A stretch of DNA of 64,000 bases from Mauremys mutica (GCF_020497125.1 NC_059080.1:69856618-69920617); one strand, 5' to 3'; positions 32,919-44,885 are shown, numbered from the stretch's first letter. Translations and numbers: made by a program. The notes: generated by a model not told the origin, from the sequence alone.

Positions 32919-35900
32919 AAGTTACCTTTCCAGAGCTCTAGCTGCCTTTGCCATATATTAAAACTGAAATCACAGTAATGCAACCAATAGTAAACTCAGC
33001 AGCCTCCTTCCTTCTTCCCTCCAAAAAAAGGTAGTGAGGGGGAGAAAATGTGATCATGTAATGAAAGGCCTTATCACAGGACTTACACTGCCATGGACAT
33101 TTGTTCTGGGTCAAGTCAGGATGTGCAAAGCTCCACTTTATTGCCCTCTGGGAACAGATGGAGCACACTGTTCCAGCGCCCCAAAGCATCCTCTTCACCC
33201 TACCAGCCACAAAACATCTTCACCTCTGTGCAGGCCTTCTCTTTACCACCTGGAATTGATGCGGATTCCAGAAAGGATTCTTTACTTCTTTTCCTCTTCC
33301 CATATTGCTCTAGCTGAGCAATAGGAGTAGGAAGACGTGTTAATCTTTCTGGAGTGCAGCACCTGCGAGTGGGGCTGGGTTATAGGTCAAGGAAACTTTA
33401 CTGTGAGCAGAATGAAAGTTCCTCGAATTGTACTGATGTAATTTAGGACTTTAAATTCCACTTCAGCCTAAGCAGAGTTTCAGTGTACCTGAGTTCACCA
33501 AAAGTACATTTACCATACTTGGTAAAAGTTTTAAGGTCTTTGCCCTTTCCCTCAGATATAAAAGATAGGGGGCAGGGGATAGCTCCCGTTCTGTCTTCTT
33601 TTGTTCCCTGGTTCCTTCTGCTTTTAGGATTCCCTGTTCTTGACTCTCTCTCGTCTTTTTTCTTTAGTAGTTTGACAAGCAGGTCAGGCGCATCCACCGT
33701 GCTCTGTGTGGCAGTCCTCAGCAGCAATCACTTGCTCTTGAAAGTCTCTGGACCGTCTTATTTCTTTGTTTTTCCTTTTCTGCAGGGAGCATTCACCAGA
33801 CCTGAGTACACTGTACGCTGTGATGTTGCCTTCTCTTATGCAGGGTCAAGGCCTGAATTGTGCCTCAGAGCTCTCCAGAGTGGGATGACACAGACATTAA
33901 TCTTTTTAGCTTGTATACTGAATTCTCTCTACTCATGCACAGGTTTAGATACTGTATGTGATGTGATTTTTTTATCAACAGTCCTGGCCCTTTAAAATAC
34001 GTCTTGTCTCATGGGAAAGGAATGCCATTTACAAGAACTCATGTTAGTCAAATGAAATTCACTCTACAGGGCAAGAAATCCAGTGCAGGACATGAAGAAT
34101 TTAAAAGAACCAGGTGTGTGAGTGAGCAGATGGGAACAAATGTCACGTATGTGGCGATGATAGATAGCCATGTGATCAATTGTAGTACCATATTATAAGT
34201 TGCATTTATCATGTACTTTTGATCCCACACCTACAATTTGCCTACTAATCCATCTCTCTGGGACTCACTCCAATATATAAATATCAATGATACATGAATG
34301 TGTACACATAAACTCAATTGAGACGACACAATAGTGTCCTTCCCCTTTATCAGATAACTTGCATTGTTGTATAATTTTGATTTCACTCTGTGTGTGTGGC
34401 GGGGTGGGTCATGGCTCTTCACTTATTTTAATACTACAAGGGCCAGTAAGATATCTGCTTTGCCTCCTAAAGGCCTGGTGTTAAGCATCATCAGAAACTT
34501 GAAGATGAGTTGTAAGCAAATTGGTTTGTAGTAGGCTTCTTTGGCCTCCTGTTTCCAATTCCAGTGTGTGGGCAGATGAGTGGAAATCATTTGTTGCTAA
34601 CCTAGATTCGGAGCTTCCAGTTCACTGCACAAGTGATATACACTTGAAGGTGTTGTCAGTAGGGAGACTCGGCTATGGAAAGTGGAAAGGGCACAGAGTC
34701 TAATTCCAGCAACACTCAGTTGTTCTATTATGCTATGGACTCTGGAGGCCTGGTACCAGCTAGAGAGCCAGACCATAGGGCCACAATGTTAACAAAAGTA
34801 AAACAAAAGAAAACACCCCACCCCACCCACTCCCAAAAAACCTTTTCAAAGCAAAGGTAACCTGCTGTCAGCCAGTGTTAAACAGATCAACCAGAGTTCA
34901 GCAGGTATCCTAGGAAAAGTCTCCTCTGTTGGTGAATTAGTTTACAGTATAGATTTATGAGAATATTCTAACCTTCAGTGGATGATTTTAAATGGATTAT
35001 TAATCAAGCACAGGTAGGGGGCCAGAAAAAGAACACTATTTTTTGGCTTCAGTAAATCAAATAATTATTTAGTAGCTAAATGCTAAAACTCTGTATTAAA
35101 AAAGAAAATCTCATTATGCCTGTTTGATGTTAGATGGTAAAACAGAGCAGAAGAGAAAATATCCTGAAGCCCTATATCATCCTCATTATCTTCACTGGTG
35201 AAGTGAGTAAGTGAGTGGAGAGGTGTGAAATTCCAGCAGAGAGGAACATGCTGTTTTAAGAGGAAGTGCTGACATGCAGGCTACAATTAGACAAAAAATG
35301 ACTGCTGACATTTAAAAATCATTACAGAGAGGAAATTGCAAGTGTAATTATGTCATCATTGACACTGTTCAAGTGTGCTGATGCATTTTTGCTGATCAAA
35401 ACCAAGGGTTTACATTTGTAAATAGAATACACTTAACAATGCTATCAATGGAAATGTTCCAACAGAGAACCAAAAAATAACCAAAAAAACCCTAACCTCC
35501 CCCCCCCCAAAAAAACCCCAGAGCCAAGTCATATTAATAAAAAAAATCTTTCCAGTTAATTTCCAATATGTTATTTTCCACAAAAGCGTTTTTTGGTTTT
35601 GTGTGAGGATTGGGGTTTTTTTATTTTGTTTTTGCTCCACCATAGTTGAGGTGGAGCCTTCCATGACTAGCATTAGAGGCATCTTGCTATTTCATCCAGT
35701 ACAAAGGCAGTCATGACATGTAGCAAAACATGTAAATGTTAAAACTTACTTGGTGAAGAAAAAGCTAATAAACCTCAGTAATGGTGAAGCTCTGGCACTG
35801 AATTATTTAAGAAAGTTATATTATTGAAGAAAGCTTTAAGCCACACCACAATTATCAATCCTTTACCTATCAAGTATTAAGGACAAACATAACGTTATTT

Positions 35901-38723
35901 GACACAGTTCAAAATGGCCAAACCATGTGACACACAAAAGTGTAATTATGGTTGAATTCCCACTATTGGCCTTTTATTTGGACAGTTGTGTATAAATACA
36001 CTTTATAAATATGTAAGCAGAACATGCTTAGAAAAACACTTGAGGTAAATATAGGAAAAGTGTTTGCTCTTGCAGTAAAAATCTGTATTTTTTTTGTTTT
36101 TGTTTCTTCAAATATTGCTCAGTGGACATACAGGCACTTGTGTTGTGTATTCTAACCAGACAACAGTGCAACTGGCTGTGGAGATTAAGAATATAGCAAA
36201 ATCAATTATCCTACATGGAGACTGACTAATAACAAACTATTCAATGTTATTAACACGGTTATTCTTGCAGGACATAACAGGAAAGGAAGACAAGGGGAAT
36301 GCCCACATTTCACTTTAAAAGCAAATTCTTCTCTAGGCTGCATCTGCTGTACCTAGGTACCTTCTCTTGTTGGCTTCTTTAAAGGAGGTGAACCTCTTTT
36401 TTAAAGAAAGAACTGGAAAGATTTTTTCCCCTTTGCCTTCTCTTTCTATTTTTCAGTCTTCTGTTTACATCCTTTGCCTTTGGGAATGGGGTTTCTTAAA
36501 ATCAGCTTATTAATTTGCTGGGTATCCTCCTGCAGCTAGTGTCTTTCTGACATTGGCTCCATCAGTTTCCATCAGTGTCCCAGTTCTCTAAATGTCATAA
36601 CACATATCCATTCAAGTTTAGTTAGCAGAATAATGTCAAGTAACTCTTTATAGTCACTGCTTCACCAGAAGAGCTGCTTTTCATAACATCGTTTTATTAT
36701 CAGATTAAGATTGCAATTCACTATTAGAACTATAAAGAATTCCTTATTGCAGCAGAGTGCCTGCTCCTGTCATTAAGAAGCTAGGTTTCTGTTGTGGCTG
36801 TCAATGGCACAGCCAACATTGGGGTGTCTGTGGAGTGACTCCATCATAGTAGCATGACCAAGAGGTATTTTGGATGCGTCTCTGTCAAGGCACAGAATGC
36901 TTCAGGGAGCCCTGAAGAGCATATGCCATAGTGGTCACAGCAGTAACCAGCGCACAGTTTATGTCAGTAATATTGCATAAGAGAATGAGAACAGCGGTAG
37001 AAAGGAGAATAACACAGCAATGTGTTTGATGTCATAGTATTCACTTGGCATGGTTGTAAAACAGCTTAAAGCAATAACCCCTCTCTTCACTCATTCACTT
37101 ACTTTCCAAAACAGATTTCCTCTTGGGTTGAAGTTTCCCATGTTTGGCTTTTGTAGAAAGGTGATTTATTGATTGATGAAAATTTAAGGAAAATTCATTT
37201 ACCCTTTTCTGAGTGAGGCGAGGTTGTGAAAATGATCTCTTTCCCCACTGTAAAATACTTTGCCATGCTTTGTCTTTTTAATTCAAATGGAGTTGATCTT
37301 TGAAACAGGTCATGTAACTAACATTCATTTTGGAGTATATTTGAGAAAAACATTGGTTGTTTCATCATCAAGTAATTTGAGATTGACAACATTTCTTTGA
37401 GCATTATTTAGTAAGTAACCAATGCCCTGATCCTACAACGATAACTGTCTGAATGGACTCTTTTACCTGCATGGATCTGCATGGACACAGGGGTCTGCCC
37501 ACATGGTTTTCTTCTCATGATCAGCTCTTAAGATTTTTAGCTAAGCCTATCAAAACTCTTTGTGACATATCAATGCATGTTCTCTCCACCCAGCCTGACA
37601 AGCACAAGAGTTGCTGATCTCCGATTGCTGCTGGGCCAGTTTGCACGATGGAAACAGAAATAACTAACTGAAACACACAGCACACATCTCTCTATGAACC
37701 ACTGCTATAACATCAGGAATGGGGAAATGTAACCATTGACAAATTGCAGACACTTTGAGTCTGTAGGATCTCTCCGTAAGTTTGTTGCATTCTGCAATAT
37801 TCTGTAAAGTCTACATTTTCATTTGAAAACAACATTTCAGGCATTTCCCAAGATACAGTCAATACAATACAAACTCAAGAGCTGCTGCTTTGTTAACACA
37901 GTCTTATAGAAAACAGTCTACATTCAAACAAGAGAATGAATATACCTCTCTCATACTCCCTTCACATCACTCAAGTGTACACCTTCTATCCTCTCTCATC
38001 CCATTTACCTTGATGACATATGAACTTCAAAACCTAACTGGAACAATTTAAATGCTAATACTGAAAATATGGCTGCAGTGTTCTTATATAGTGCCATAGA
38101 CAAGTGAAGGATATATTAGCAATGCCCAGTGTAACTAGCAAGGATATTAACAGATTATCATGAAATCAAAGTTATAATCCAATTTTAAGACCTTGGTTGC
38201 AATACTAGGAAAAATTACCTTTCAGATTTCATGGTTATTACATTAATAATCTCAGTTTTATATAAGCTTATTTTCTTTACATAGAATAATTCACCATAAG
38301 ATCTTTGGAGCAGAAGCTGTCATTTACTGTGGGCCCTTTGAGCCCTTTGCTCCCATTGGTGAGCAGTTACTCAGCCAAGTTGTCTTATTGACCTGGCAGA
38401 GTTACGACTTGCCAATCTGGGATAAGGGGTTACCAATACGGGCATATAAATTTGCACAGTGGCCAACACAAAAAAGCCTTAACCTCATGGAGGCCTCTTG
38501 GGGCTACCATAATATAAATGTTAAATAATAATAATATAATGAATAGAGTGCCTGCTCCATTGATTTCAGTAAAATATGGTGTAGGAAGAATAAATATTCC
38601 ATAATACTCTGCCAGACAGGCTAGGCTTCAACAGAACCTCCAGTAGAGTTACACTGGGTCTATCAGAACATAATCAGTCACAGAATATATGGAACTTCAG
38701 GATGGCTTTCATTTCCATGAGTC
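32919..38723. other. Transposon-poor stretch, no exon confirmed
   Basis: No gene could be supported. The longest open frame of the window (170 codons, plus, 33483-33995) lies here but is hydrophobic with no domain. A polypyrimidine tract followed by CAG at 33757-33785 resembles a splice acceptor, without a convincing exon after it. I recognise no transposon between about 34 and 38.7 kb except an A/C-rich inverted repeat at 35.4-35.7 kb. Confidence 0.4.
35437..35685. repeat. Imperfect inverted repeat with A- and C-rich arms
   Basis: AATGCTATCAATGGAAATG at the left approximates the reverse complement of CCTTCCATGACTAGCATT at the right. Further in, ACCAAAAAATAACC...CCCTAACCTCC is opposed by GGATTGGGGTTTTTTTATTT. 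Low complexity inflates the match, so a transposon origin is uncertain. Confidence 0.4.
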
Positions 38724-38726
38724 TAA

Positions 38727-40840
38727 GGGTACGTCTACACTACGGGATTATTCCGAATTTACATAAAGCGGTTTAACAAAACAGATTGTATAAAATCGAG
38801 TGTGCGCGGCCACACTAAACACATTAAATCGGTGGTGTGCGTCCACGGTCCAAGGCTAGCGTCGATTTCTGGAGCATTGCACTGTGGGTAGCTATTCCGT
38901 AGCTATCCCATAGTTCCCGCAGCCTCCCCCGCCCCTTTGAATTTCCGGGTTGAGATCCCAGTGCCTGATGCGGCAAAAATCATTGTCGCGGGTGGTTCTG
39001 GGTAAATGTCGTCAGTCACTCCTTCCGCTGGGAAAGCAACGGCAGACAAGCATTTCATGCCTTTTTTCCCTGGATTGCCCTGGAAGATGCCATAGCATGG
39101 CAATCATGGAGCCTGTTTCGCCTTTTGTGACTGTCACCGTATGTGTACTAGATGCCGCTCACAGAGGCGATTCAGCAGCGCTACACAGCAGCATGCTTTT
39201 GCTTTTGCATGATAGCAGAGATGGTTATCAGCCATATTGTACCATCTACCATACCATAAATTGGTAATAAGATGATCGTGGCTACCAGTCCTTTTGCACT
39301 GTGCCATTTGCTGCTGTCATAAGTGCCCCTGGCTGCTCTTAGCCAGGGGCGCAAAAGCCAAAATTGGGAATGACTCCCTGAGTCAATCCCTCCTTTTTGG
39401 TATCTAAAAATAGAATCAGTCCTGCCTAGAATATGGGCAAGTGTACTAGAGAACCACTGTATCAGAGAACCAGAGAGCACAGCTGCTCTGTGTCAGATCC
39501 TGCAGAAATTATGAGCTGTATTCTATTCACAGGGGGTGCTCCTGCAACAACCCCACCTGTTGATTCTGTTCTTCCCTCAGCCTTCCTGGGCTACCGTAGC
39601 ATTGTCCCCCCACTTGTGTGATGAAGTAATAAAGAATGCAGGAATAAGACACAGTGACTTGTTAGTGAGATATGAGTGGAAGGCAGCCTCCAGCTGCTAT
39701 GATAGTCCAGACAGGACAGTAAGGAGTGTGTAGGAGAGGAGCCCAGCATCCCTCTGCTAGTTCAGGGGCAATTGAATCTTTTCTTTACACATGAAGGGTG
39801 GGGGCTGATGGAGCTCAGCCCCTTGTTGCTATGATGACGATGGTTATCAGCCATATTGTACCATCTACCAGGAAAAATTAGGGCCAGGCGCCCTTGATCG
39901 ACCTAACAGATGCTAGTCAGCATGGTTACCAGTCCTTTTGCACTGCCCCATGTGCCAATAGGCTGATGATGAGGACGGATACCAGTCGTTTTGTACCATC
40001 AGCCATCCATAGCGTGGGGGGAGCAAGGGTGTTGGTGTTGAGTGCTGCACCATCGCGTCTATCTGCAGCATTCAGTAAAGATAGGGTGACATGTAAAAGA
40101 GTCAAGAGAGGATTGTTTTCCCTTTCACTTCTGGGGGTGGGTGGGAGTGTGCGTAAATTGCCTAGCTATGCCCTGACCCACCGCGGACACTGTTTTTGAC
40201 CCTAGAAGCATTTGGAGCTCAGCCAAGAATGCAAATGCTTTTCAGAGACTGCAGGAACTGTGGGATAGCTTGAGTCCTCCAGTCCATGAGCGTCCATTTG
40301 ATTCTTTGGCTTTCCGTTACGCTTGTCACGCAGCAGTGCGCTGAGTCCCTGCTATGGCGTCTGTGTGGAGATATTTAAAAAATGATTTTGAGCGCTGATA
40401 GAACAGATTTGCCTGCCCTTACAGCGATCACGTCCGCATCGTCCATGCGGGAGCTCTTTCTTTATTTTGATTTTTAACTGCATCAGCACCCGTGCTGATC
40501 GGAGCTCCACGCTGGGCAAACAGGAAATATTCAAAAGTTCGCGGGGCTTTTCCTGTCTACCTGGCCACTGCATCCGAGTTCAGATTGCTGTCCAGAGCGG
40601 TCAGTAGTGCACTGTGGGCTACCGCCCGGAGGCCAATACCGTCGATCTGCGGCCACACTAACCCCAATCCGATATGGTAATACCGATATTAGCGCTACTC
40701 CTCTCGTTAGGGAGAAGTACAGAAACCGGTTTAAAGAGCCCTTTATACCGATATAAAGGGCCTCTTAGTGTGGATGGGTGTGGCGTTAAATCGGTTTTAC
40801 GCTCCTAAAACCGGTTTAAACGCGTAGTGTAGACCAGGCT
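38727..40840. mobile_element. Harbinger-like DNA transposon, 2,114 bp, non-autonomous
   Basis: The ends GGGTACGTCTACACTACG and CGTAGTGTAGACCAGGCT are inverted repeats sharing GTCTACACTACG. Subterminal CGGTTT and AAACCGG words are opposed, and both ends hold TTAAATCGG-like sequence. The element is CpG-richer than its surroundings, which fits a younger insertion. I recognise the overall layout as a common turtle Harbinger family. No transposase remains. A short frame at 39433-39621 (with SCILFTGGAPATTPPVDS) looks like a decayed piece of the accessory DNA-binding (MYB/SANT-like) protein of autonomous relatives. The interior holds five copies of a 31-bp motif. Confidence 0.75.
39221..40005. repeat. 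Five dispersed copies of a 31-bp motif inside the Harbinger element
   Basis: Copies begin at 39221, 39277, 39840, 39921 and 39974. The pattern is (A/C)GGTTA(T/C)CAG(C/T)C, then a four- to five-base variable part, TTG(T/C)AC and (CATCTACCA or similar). The copies at 39221 and 39840 are identical over about 31 bases. The copies pair up (39221 with 39277; 39840 with 39921 and 39974), so a larger unit may have been duplicated. Confidence 0.75.
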
Positions 40841-40843
40841 TAA

Positions 40844-41321
40844 GGTGCTGCAACTGCTGGAGCTTTCATAGTGGCTAAGGCAATCACGTGACCATGAGAG
40901 CTAAAACAGTGATGCCTCTGTAATGGATTCCTGAACCAGAAGGCCATTCTGGACATAATGGGAATAATTTTAAAGGGAATATTACAATCTGTAGAGATTT
41001 TTGTTTATAGGGGTAATTGTTACCCCACTCAACTCCATTCAAAGTATATATGGTAATATACGGTTTGTTATACTGCATGAAGAAATAAAGAACTCTGGAA
41101 AGAGAATTATTTTCATTTTTAAATTGTTCCTATCTTCATGTTTTCCTGCATGCAAACAAAATAAAGGGTGAAATGTAGAAATCCAGCAAAATGCTGAACT
41201 TTGATGTTAAAAAAACAACCTCCTAGGAATTTTAAAGGATTTGTTATTCTGAGTTGAAGTATCCACCAGATAGAAACCTACGACCAAGGTAAATTAGGAA
41301 TTCACTCCCTTCTTAGCCTTT
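40844..41321. other. Unassigned intergenic DNA
   Basis: No gene or named element recognised between the two DNA transposons. Confidence 0.35.
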
Positions 41322-41755
41322 TATGTGCCTAGGGTGCCAGATCACAACACTAAAATATCGGAACACATTGGGGTGCCGTCAGTCCTGCCCACAGTGCACC
41401 CTCACTCCTCCCAGACTCTGCCCCAGGTCCCACCCTCTCCCTGCTTGCCCCCCCCCACCGCGCCCTTTCTCATCCCTCGGCCCCCTGCTGGCTTGCTGCG
41501 TCCCTCCTCCGTCCCCCACCCACTGCTTGCCTCCTAACCCTGCCAGCCTGCTGCTCGCTTACCTCTTCAACCCCCGCACTCACCACTCACCCTTACAGTA
41601 CCGACTTCCCTTCTGCCGGGTGGGTGCTCGCCCACCCCCCACCTCTTCCTGCCCAAGCATCCGCCCTTGCTCCGTCCTCGCTCTGCCCCTATTCCACCCC
41701 TTTCCCCCAAGTCCCTGCCAACTTTATCAGGACATCTGGTCACCCTATATGTGCC
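41322..41755. repeat. 8-bp target-site duplication of the C-rich hAT element
   Basis: TATGTGCC at 41322-41329 is repeated exactly at 41748-41755, directly flanking the element. The 8-bp length indicates the hAT superfamily. Confidence 0.8.
41330..41747. mobile_element. Non-autonomous hAT-type transposon with C-rich interior, 418 bp
   Basis: The tips are TAGGGTGCCAGAT and ATCTGGTCACCCTA: inverted repeats of about 13 bp with a single gap. The left arm continues CTAAAATATCGGAACA-like, opposed by TTATCAGGACATC. The interior, 41390-41720, is a CCT/CCC-rich purine-poor stretch. Open frames of 162 and 70 codons inside it are proline/serine-rich by-products of this composition and not genes. Confidence 0.8.
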
Positions 41756-42150
41756 TTATTTTGCAGTCTCTTTGCATTAGAATAGCCTTTGCTATGATGC
41801 TGCAGTTCTAAAGGGCTGCAGAAAGCTGGCTGGGGATATACTACTAACAGAGATTTCCAAATGCATTATTGACGCACAGGACCTGATTGTCCACACATTT
41901 GCACCTTGCATAATAATTTATACTTGTGCAAAGTGGATGTAAAATGCTTCCATTCTGATTTGCTAGTATTTTATACTAAATTTGCACAGGGTAAATGACT
42001 GCAGATGATGCAGAGCAATGGGGAATCGGGGCCAAAATATCTTAAATAAAGCTTCCTAATGCTGGCGAGAAGATAGTATACTACTGAGACAATCCCTATT
42101 ATTGAATTAAATCTAGTCCATGCATATGGCAGCAAAAATCTGGAGAGTGA
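41748..42150. other. Unassigned DNA with a palindromic fragment
   Basis: At about 41878-42033 CACAGGACCTGATTGTCCAC, TTGCACCTTGCATAATAATT, TTTGCACAGGGTAAATGACT and ATGGGGAATCGGGGCC suggest a decayed fold-back element of the palindrome group. No gene seen. Confidence 0.4.
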
Positions 42151-42213
42151 GGGTGAACGTTGAAGTCAATGGCAATATTTCCATTGACCTAAATGGGGCC
42201 AGGATTTCATCCC
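42151..42213. mobile_element. Palindromic fold-back element, 63 bp
   Basis: GGGTGAACGTTGAAGTCAAT faces TCCATTGACCTAAATGGGG and AGGATTTCATCCC across a short loop. It is the same subfamily as 22262-22334, with the same arm words in the same order. Confidence 0.7.
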
Positions 42214-42899
42214 AAATTCCAAGACGGCATATGAAATCTATGCAGCATTCGAGATTACACGAAATACAATAATCCCGCAAAGCTGAGATGAAGAAAGAAG
42301 TAGTGGAAATAGTCTTTTAAAAATGTTTTTAATTTATTTAATTTATAGCTGTTGCATTGACCAATTATTTCAAGCAAAGAAGAAAACAATATAGTGTCAA
42401 TTAGGACCTGTTTCCTGTTCTTTTCATTGGACTGATCAATTAATGAGGACAGCCAGGGAGAACAAATAGTACCATCCATTGGTCTCTGTTTTTCTAGTGC
42501 AAAGTGGAAGAGTCAGACTCCAGTGGCTGAGTTTGGCCTTGATGCCTCCAACACATATGCATATACTTAACTTTAAGTACATGAGCAGCTCCATTGAATT
42601 TAAAGTTTAACATGTGTGTAAGTGTCTTCAGGACCCAGGACTAATACAGCTCTCTCTAGCTGCTACATAAGGAAGATAACTTCACCTCACAGTGCTGTGC
42701 AGGGAAGATTTGCCAGGCTTAGAGCTGCTTTACGCTGGCAGAATGACACAAAGTGGCCAAAGTGTTACCCAGGATCAGGGCCTAAGAATGAAAACGGATT
42801 GGGCGTGGGGAGATGAGCATGGCTGACAAGGGTGGAAGGAGGAATATAGCTGCCAAATAGTTTTTTTAATGAACAAAACACTTTAAGATGGTCTCAACT
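42214..42899. other. Unassigned DNA with one palindromic fragment
   Basis: A fold-back fragment at 42526-42640 contains ATATACTTAACTTTAAGTAC, GAGCAGCTCCATTGAATTTA and AAGTGTCTTCAGGACCCAG, with partial self-complementarity. No gene seen. Confidence 0.4.
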
Positions 42900-43375
42900 A
42901 CCATCTCAAGGCAAGGTCAGGCAACCAGGTGGGAGGGGCAAGAGGTTATGCGGGGAAGGTAAAACACTGAAAGGCCAGATAAATGTCTGCCCCTGACCGT
43001 AGCAAAACCTCACTCCTTACCCCTCCCATAGGGTACAAAAGAGGTGGGACGAAGACCTCAGCATTGTCTTTGGAGTAAGACCCAGCATATCAATTGATCT
43101 GGGGTAAGTGACTGGGAGAAACCTGATGTGGTGTGGGTTTGGGGTTTACGTGACCTATTATCAATAAGTTCAGTTTGTCTGGGTGGCAAGGACAGTCTAA
43201 GGGGACTGTCGGTGACTCCATAGTAAGACTGTGATAGTGATCCAGGAGTTCACGTTTGTTACTGGCTTGGTGAAATCTAATTATAGAACACACCACCAGC
43301 TCGGGGTCTCTGCCCTGTTTTCTGACAGTCTGCCCGGAGCTAGACACTCACAGTTGTGAGCCACTCCAGACAGCT
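42900..43375 (+). mobile_element. Possible LTR-derived segment
   Basis: The segment has promoter-like (GGGTACAAAAGAGG at about 43031) and polyadenylation-like (ATCAATAAG, about 43160) strings. It ends with a GTTTTCTGACAGTCTGCCC...CCACTCCAGACA block that resembles the R-U5 part of endogenous retroelement LTRs I associate with turtles. No internal coding region and no clear target duplication are visible, and the left edge is unknown. An old solo LTR is the best guess. Confidence 0.35.
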
Positions 43376-44623
43376 TTAACAACACTTTAACAACATTCAT
43401 CGATGCCTTAGTTGTTAAACCTTAAGACATAGATTTCAATTAGTCTTATTAATTATTCAGTTAGTCTTAATAATACCGTTTTGGGGGGTTTTTTTCCATC
43501 CCAAATACCAAATCAAAACTGAACCTCTGCATATCAAGTTCAGATAGTGCAGGTATCTCTATATCTAGCCTAAGGTCACAACTGCACTCCTTCGCGTTGA
43601 TTAAAACCTATTGGGGGGAGGGCGGGTATCTGTGCATCTTGAAGTCTGGACGTTCCTCTAAAGCCAGATATTGTCTGAAAATCTAGCTTTTCCCTCATTT
43701 CCCCGGTTCAGAACTTTGCAGTGTATTCTAGGGCTGTATGTATATCACATAAGTGGACTGATCCTGCTTTCCTTGCTGACCCTAAACTCCTAGTGCATTG
43801 GAGTCATTAGGTCCTAATGAAAGGAATCAGGGGCAGGGAGAGATGGAGGGCAACAGGGAAAGAGATGGTGGTTTGGAGGAAGTAGGACAGAGTAGAACAG
43901 GGCATAGGAAAGACTAGGAAGGAGGGAGATGTACAAAGAAGAGGATATTTTCAAACTAGTATCCAGACTTCTGCAGGCCTTATCTGAACTCAGCTGCTGA
44001 ACACTTGAATTTCTGAAAACTCCCCAATATTTACTGAGGTTTAACTAGAAAACTAATTAGTTAAATTCAATAATTACATTTAATAATCTTAAGGCATTTA
44101 AATAAATTGAACCTGTAAATTTAAATTATATGATTACTTGGGATAATTTAATGGATGATCATTTTCTGAAACTGTTATTCAGTGAGACTTTTTTTTGTCT
44201 TGGGGTTTGTTTTCACAGCTGTTTCATAGTAGACAGTGCCTGACAGCACTTTTGATCCTATTGATACATTTTTAATATAACTGAAATCAATATATAAAAC
44301 CTTTTAATTATTGAATCTTAAAAATACTTGTACCTACAAACCTAAAAAGGCAGCAGTATTTGGATGTAACATCAGTTTCATATGGTTTGCAACAACTGTG
44401 TCTGGTTAAACCACTGGCGTTAATTATGTGAGCATGAATCATTGATAAACCAGGGCTTTATATCCATCACAACAGTGTAGCAGCTTTAGATTTACAGATC
44501 CAAATCCAAGGGAGATGGTATAATTCCAACCTCTAGCCTGGCGGAGGTGGCACTTTCAGTGCAATAGATCAGGAGACGTGAGTGTTTTAATGCCAGGACA
44601 TACAGTAAACCTATTAGAGGCCA
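43376..44623. other. Unassigned AT-rich intergenic DNA
   Basis: No gene or named element recognised. Confidence 0.35.
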
Positions 44624-44706
44624 TGTCCTCTGCTAGTATAAATCAGCAACACTCCATTCATGTCAATGGAGCTACACCAATTTACAGCAGCTGAGTGTCT
44701 AGCCCC
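44624..44706. mobile_element. Palindromic fold-back element, about 83 bp
   Basis: GCTAGTATAAATCAGC at the left and GCAGCTGAGTGTCTAGCCCC at the right frame the centre CTCCATTCATGTCAATGGAG, a mutated version of the shared core. Arm words AAATCAG and CCAATTTAC pair. It is the same subfamily as 63898-63982. Confidence 0.6.
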
Positions 44707-44828
44707 TCTTTTTTTCAACTCACCCCTTTTCAGTTTGTTTGTTTTTAATTAATATGGTCTCTGTTGTCAAACTGCTTGTCTATAATTCCTCTTATAATAA
44801 ACTAGCCACTCGGATTTGATCCAAAGTC

Positions 44829-44885
44829 ATTGATGTCAAATATGGGAGTCTTTCTATTGACGTCAGTGAACTTTGGAATGAGTCA
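44829..44885. mobile_element. Palindromic fold-back fragment
   Basis: GATCCAAAGTCATTGATGTC at the left is opposed by GACGTCAGTGAACTTTGGAAT around the middle GGGAGTCTTTCTATT. It is a short, partly decayed hairpin of the same general group. Confidence 0.55.

Larger units (their letters stand above)
38724..40843. repeat. TAA target duplications of the Harbinger-like element
   Basis: TAA occurs at 38724-38726 and at 40841-40843, immediately outside the terminal inverted repeats. A 3-bp TWA duplication is normal for PIF/Harbinger elements. A three-base match can arise by chance, so it supports the call rather than proving it. Confidence 0.6.

Noticed and set aside
33557..33590. TATAAAA followed by GGGGATAGCTC, resembling a promoter or the A box of a tRNA-derived SINE
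   Set aside because: The TATA string has no other promoter element, and the A-box-like words are not followed by a B box or a tail.
33483..33995. 170-codon plus-strand open frame, the longest in the window
   Set aside because: The residues are hydrophobic and Ser/Leu-rich, with no recognisable domain, signal or repeat, and no clean exon structure. A frame of this size is expected by chance in 64 kb.
36375..36409. Small hairpin with TTCTTTAAA and TTTAAAGAA arms
   Set aside because: It is short and A/T-rich, with no copies elsewhere in the window.
41323..41811. 162-codon plus-strand open frame
   Set aside because: It lies inside and beside the C-rich hAT element; its Pro/Ser/Leu-rich product follows from the composition of that DNA.
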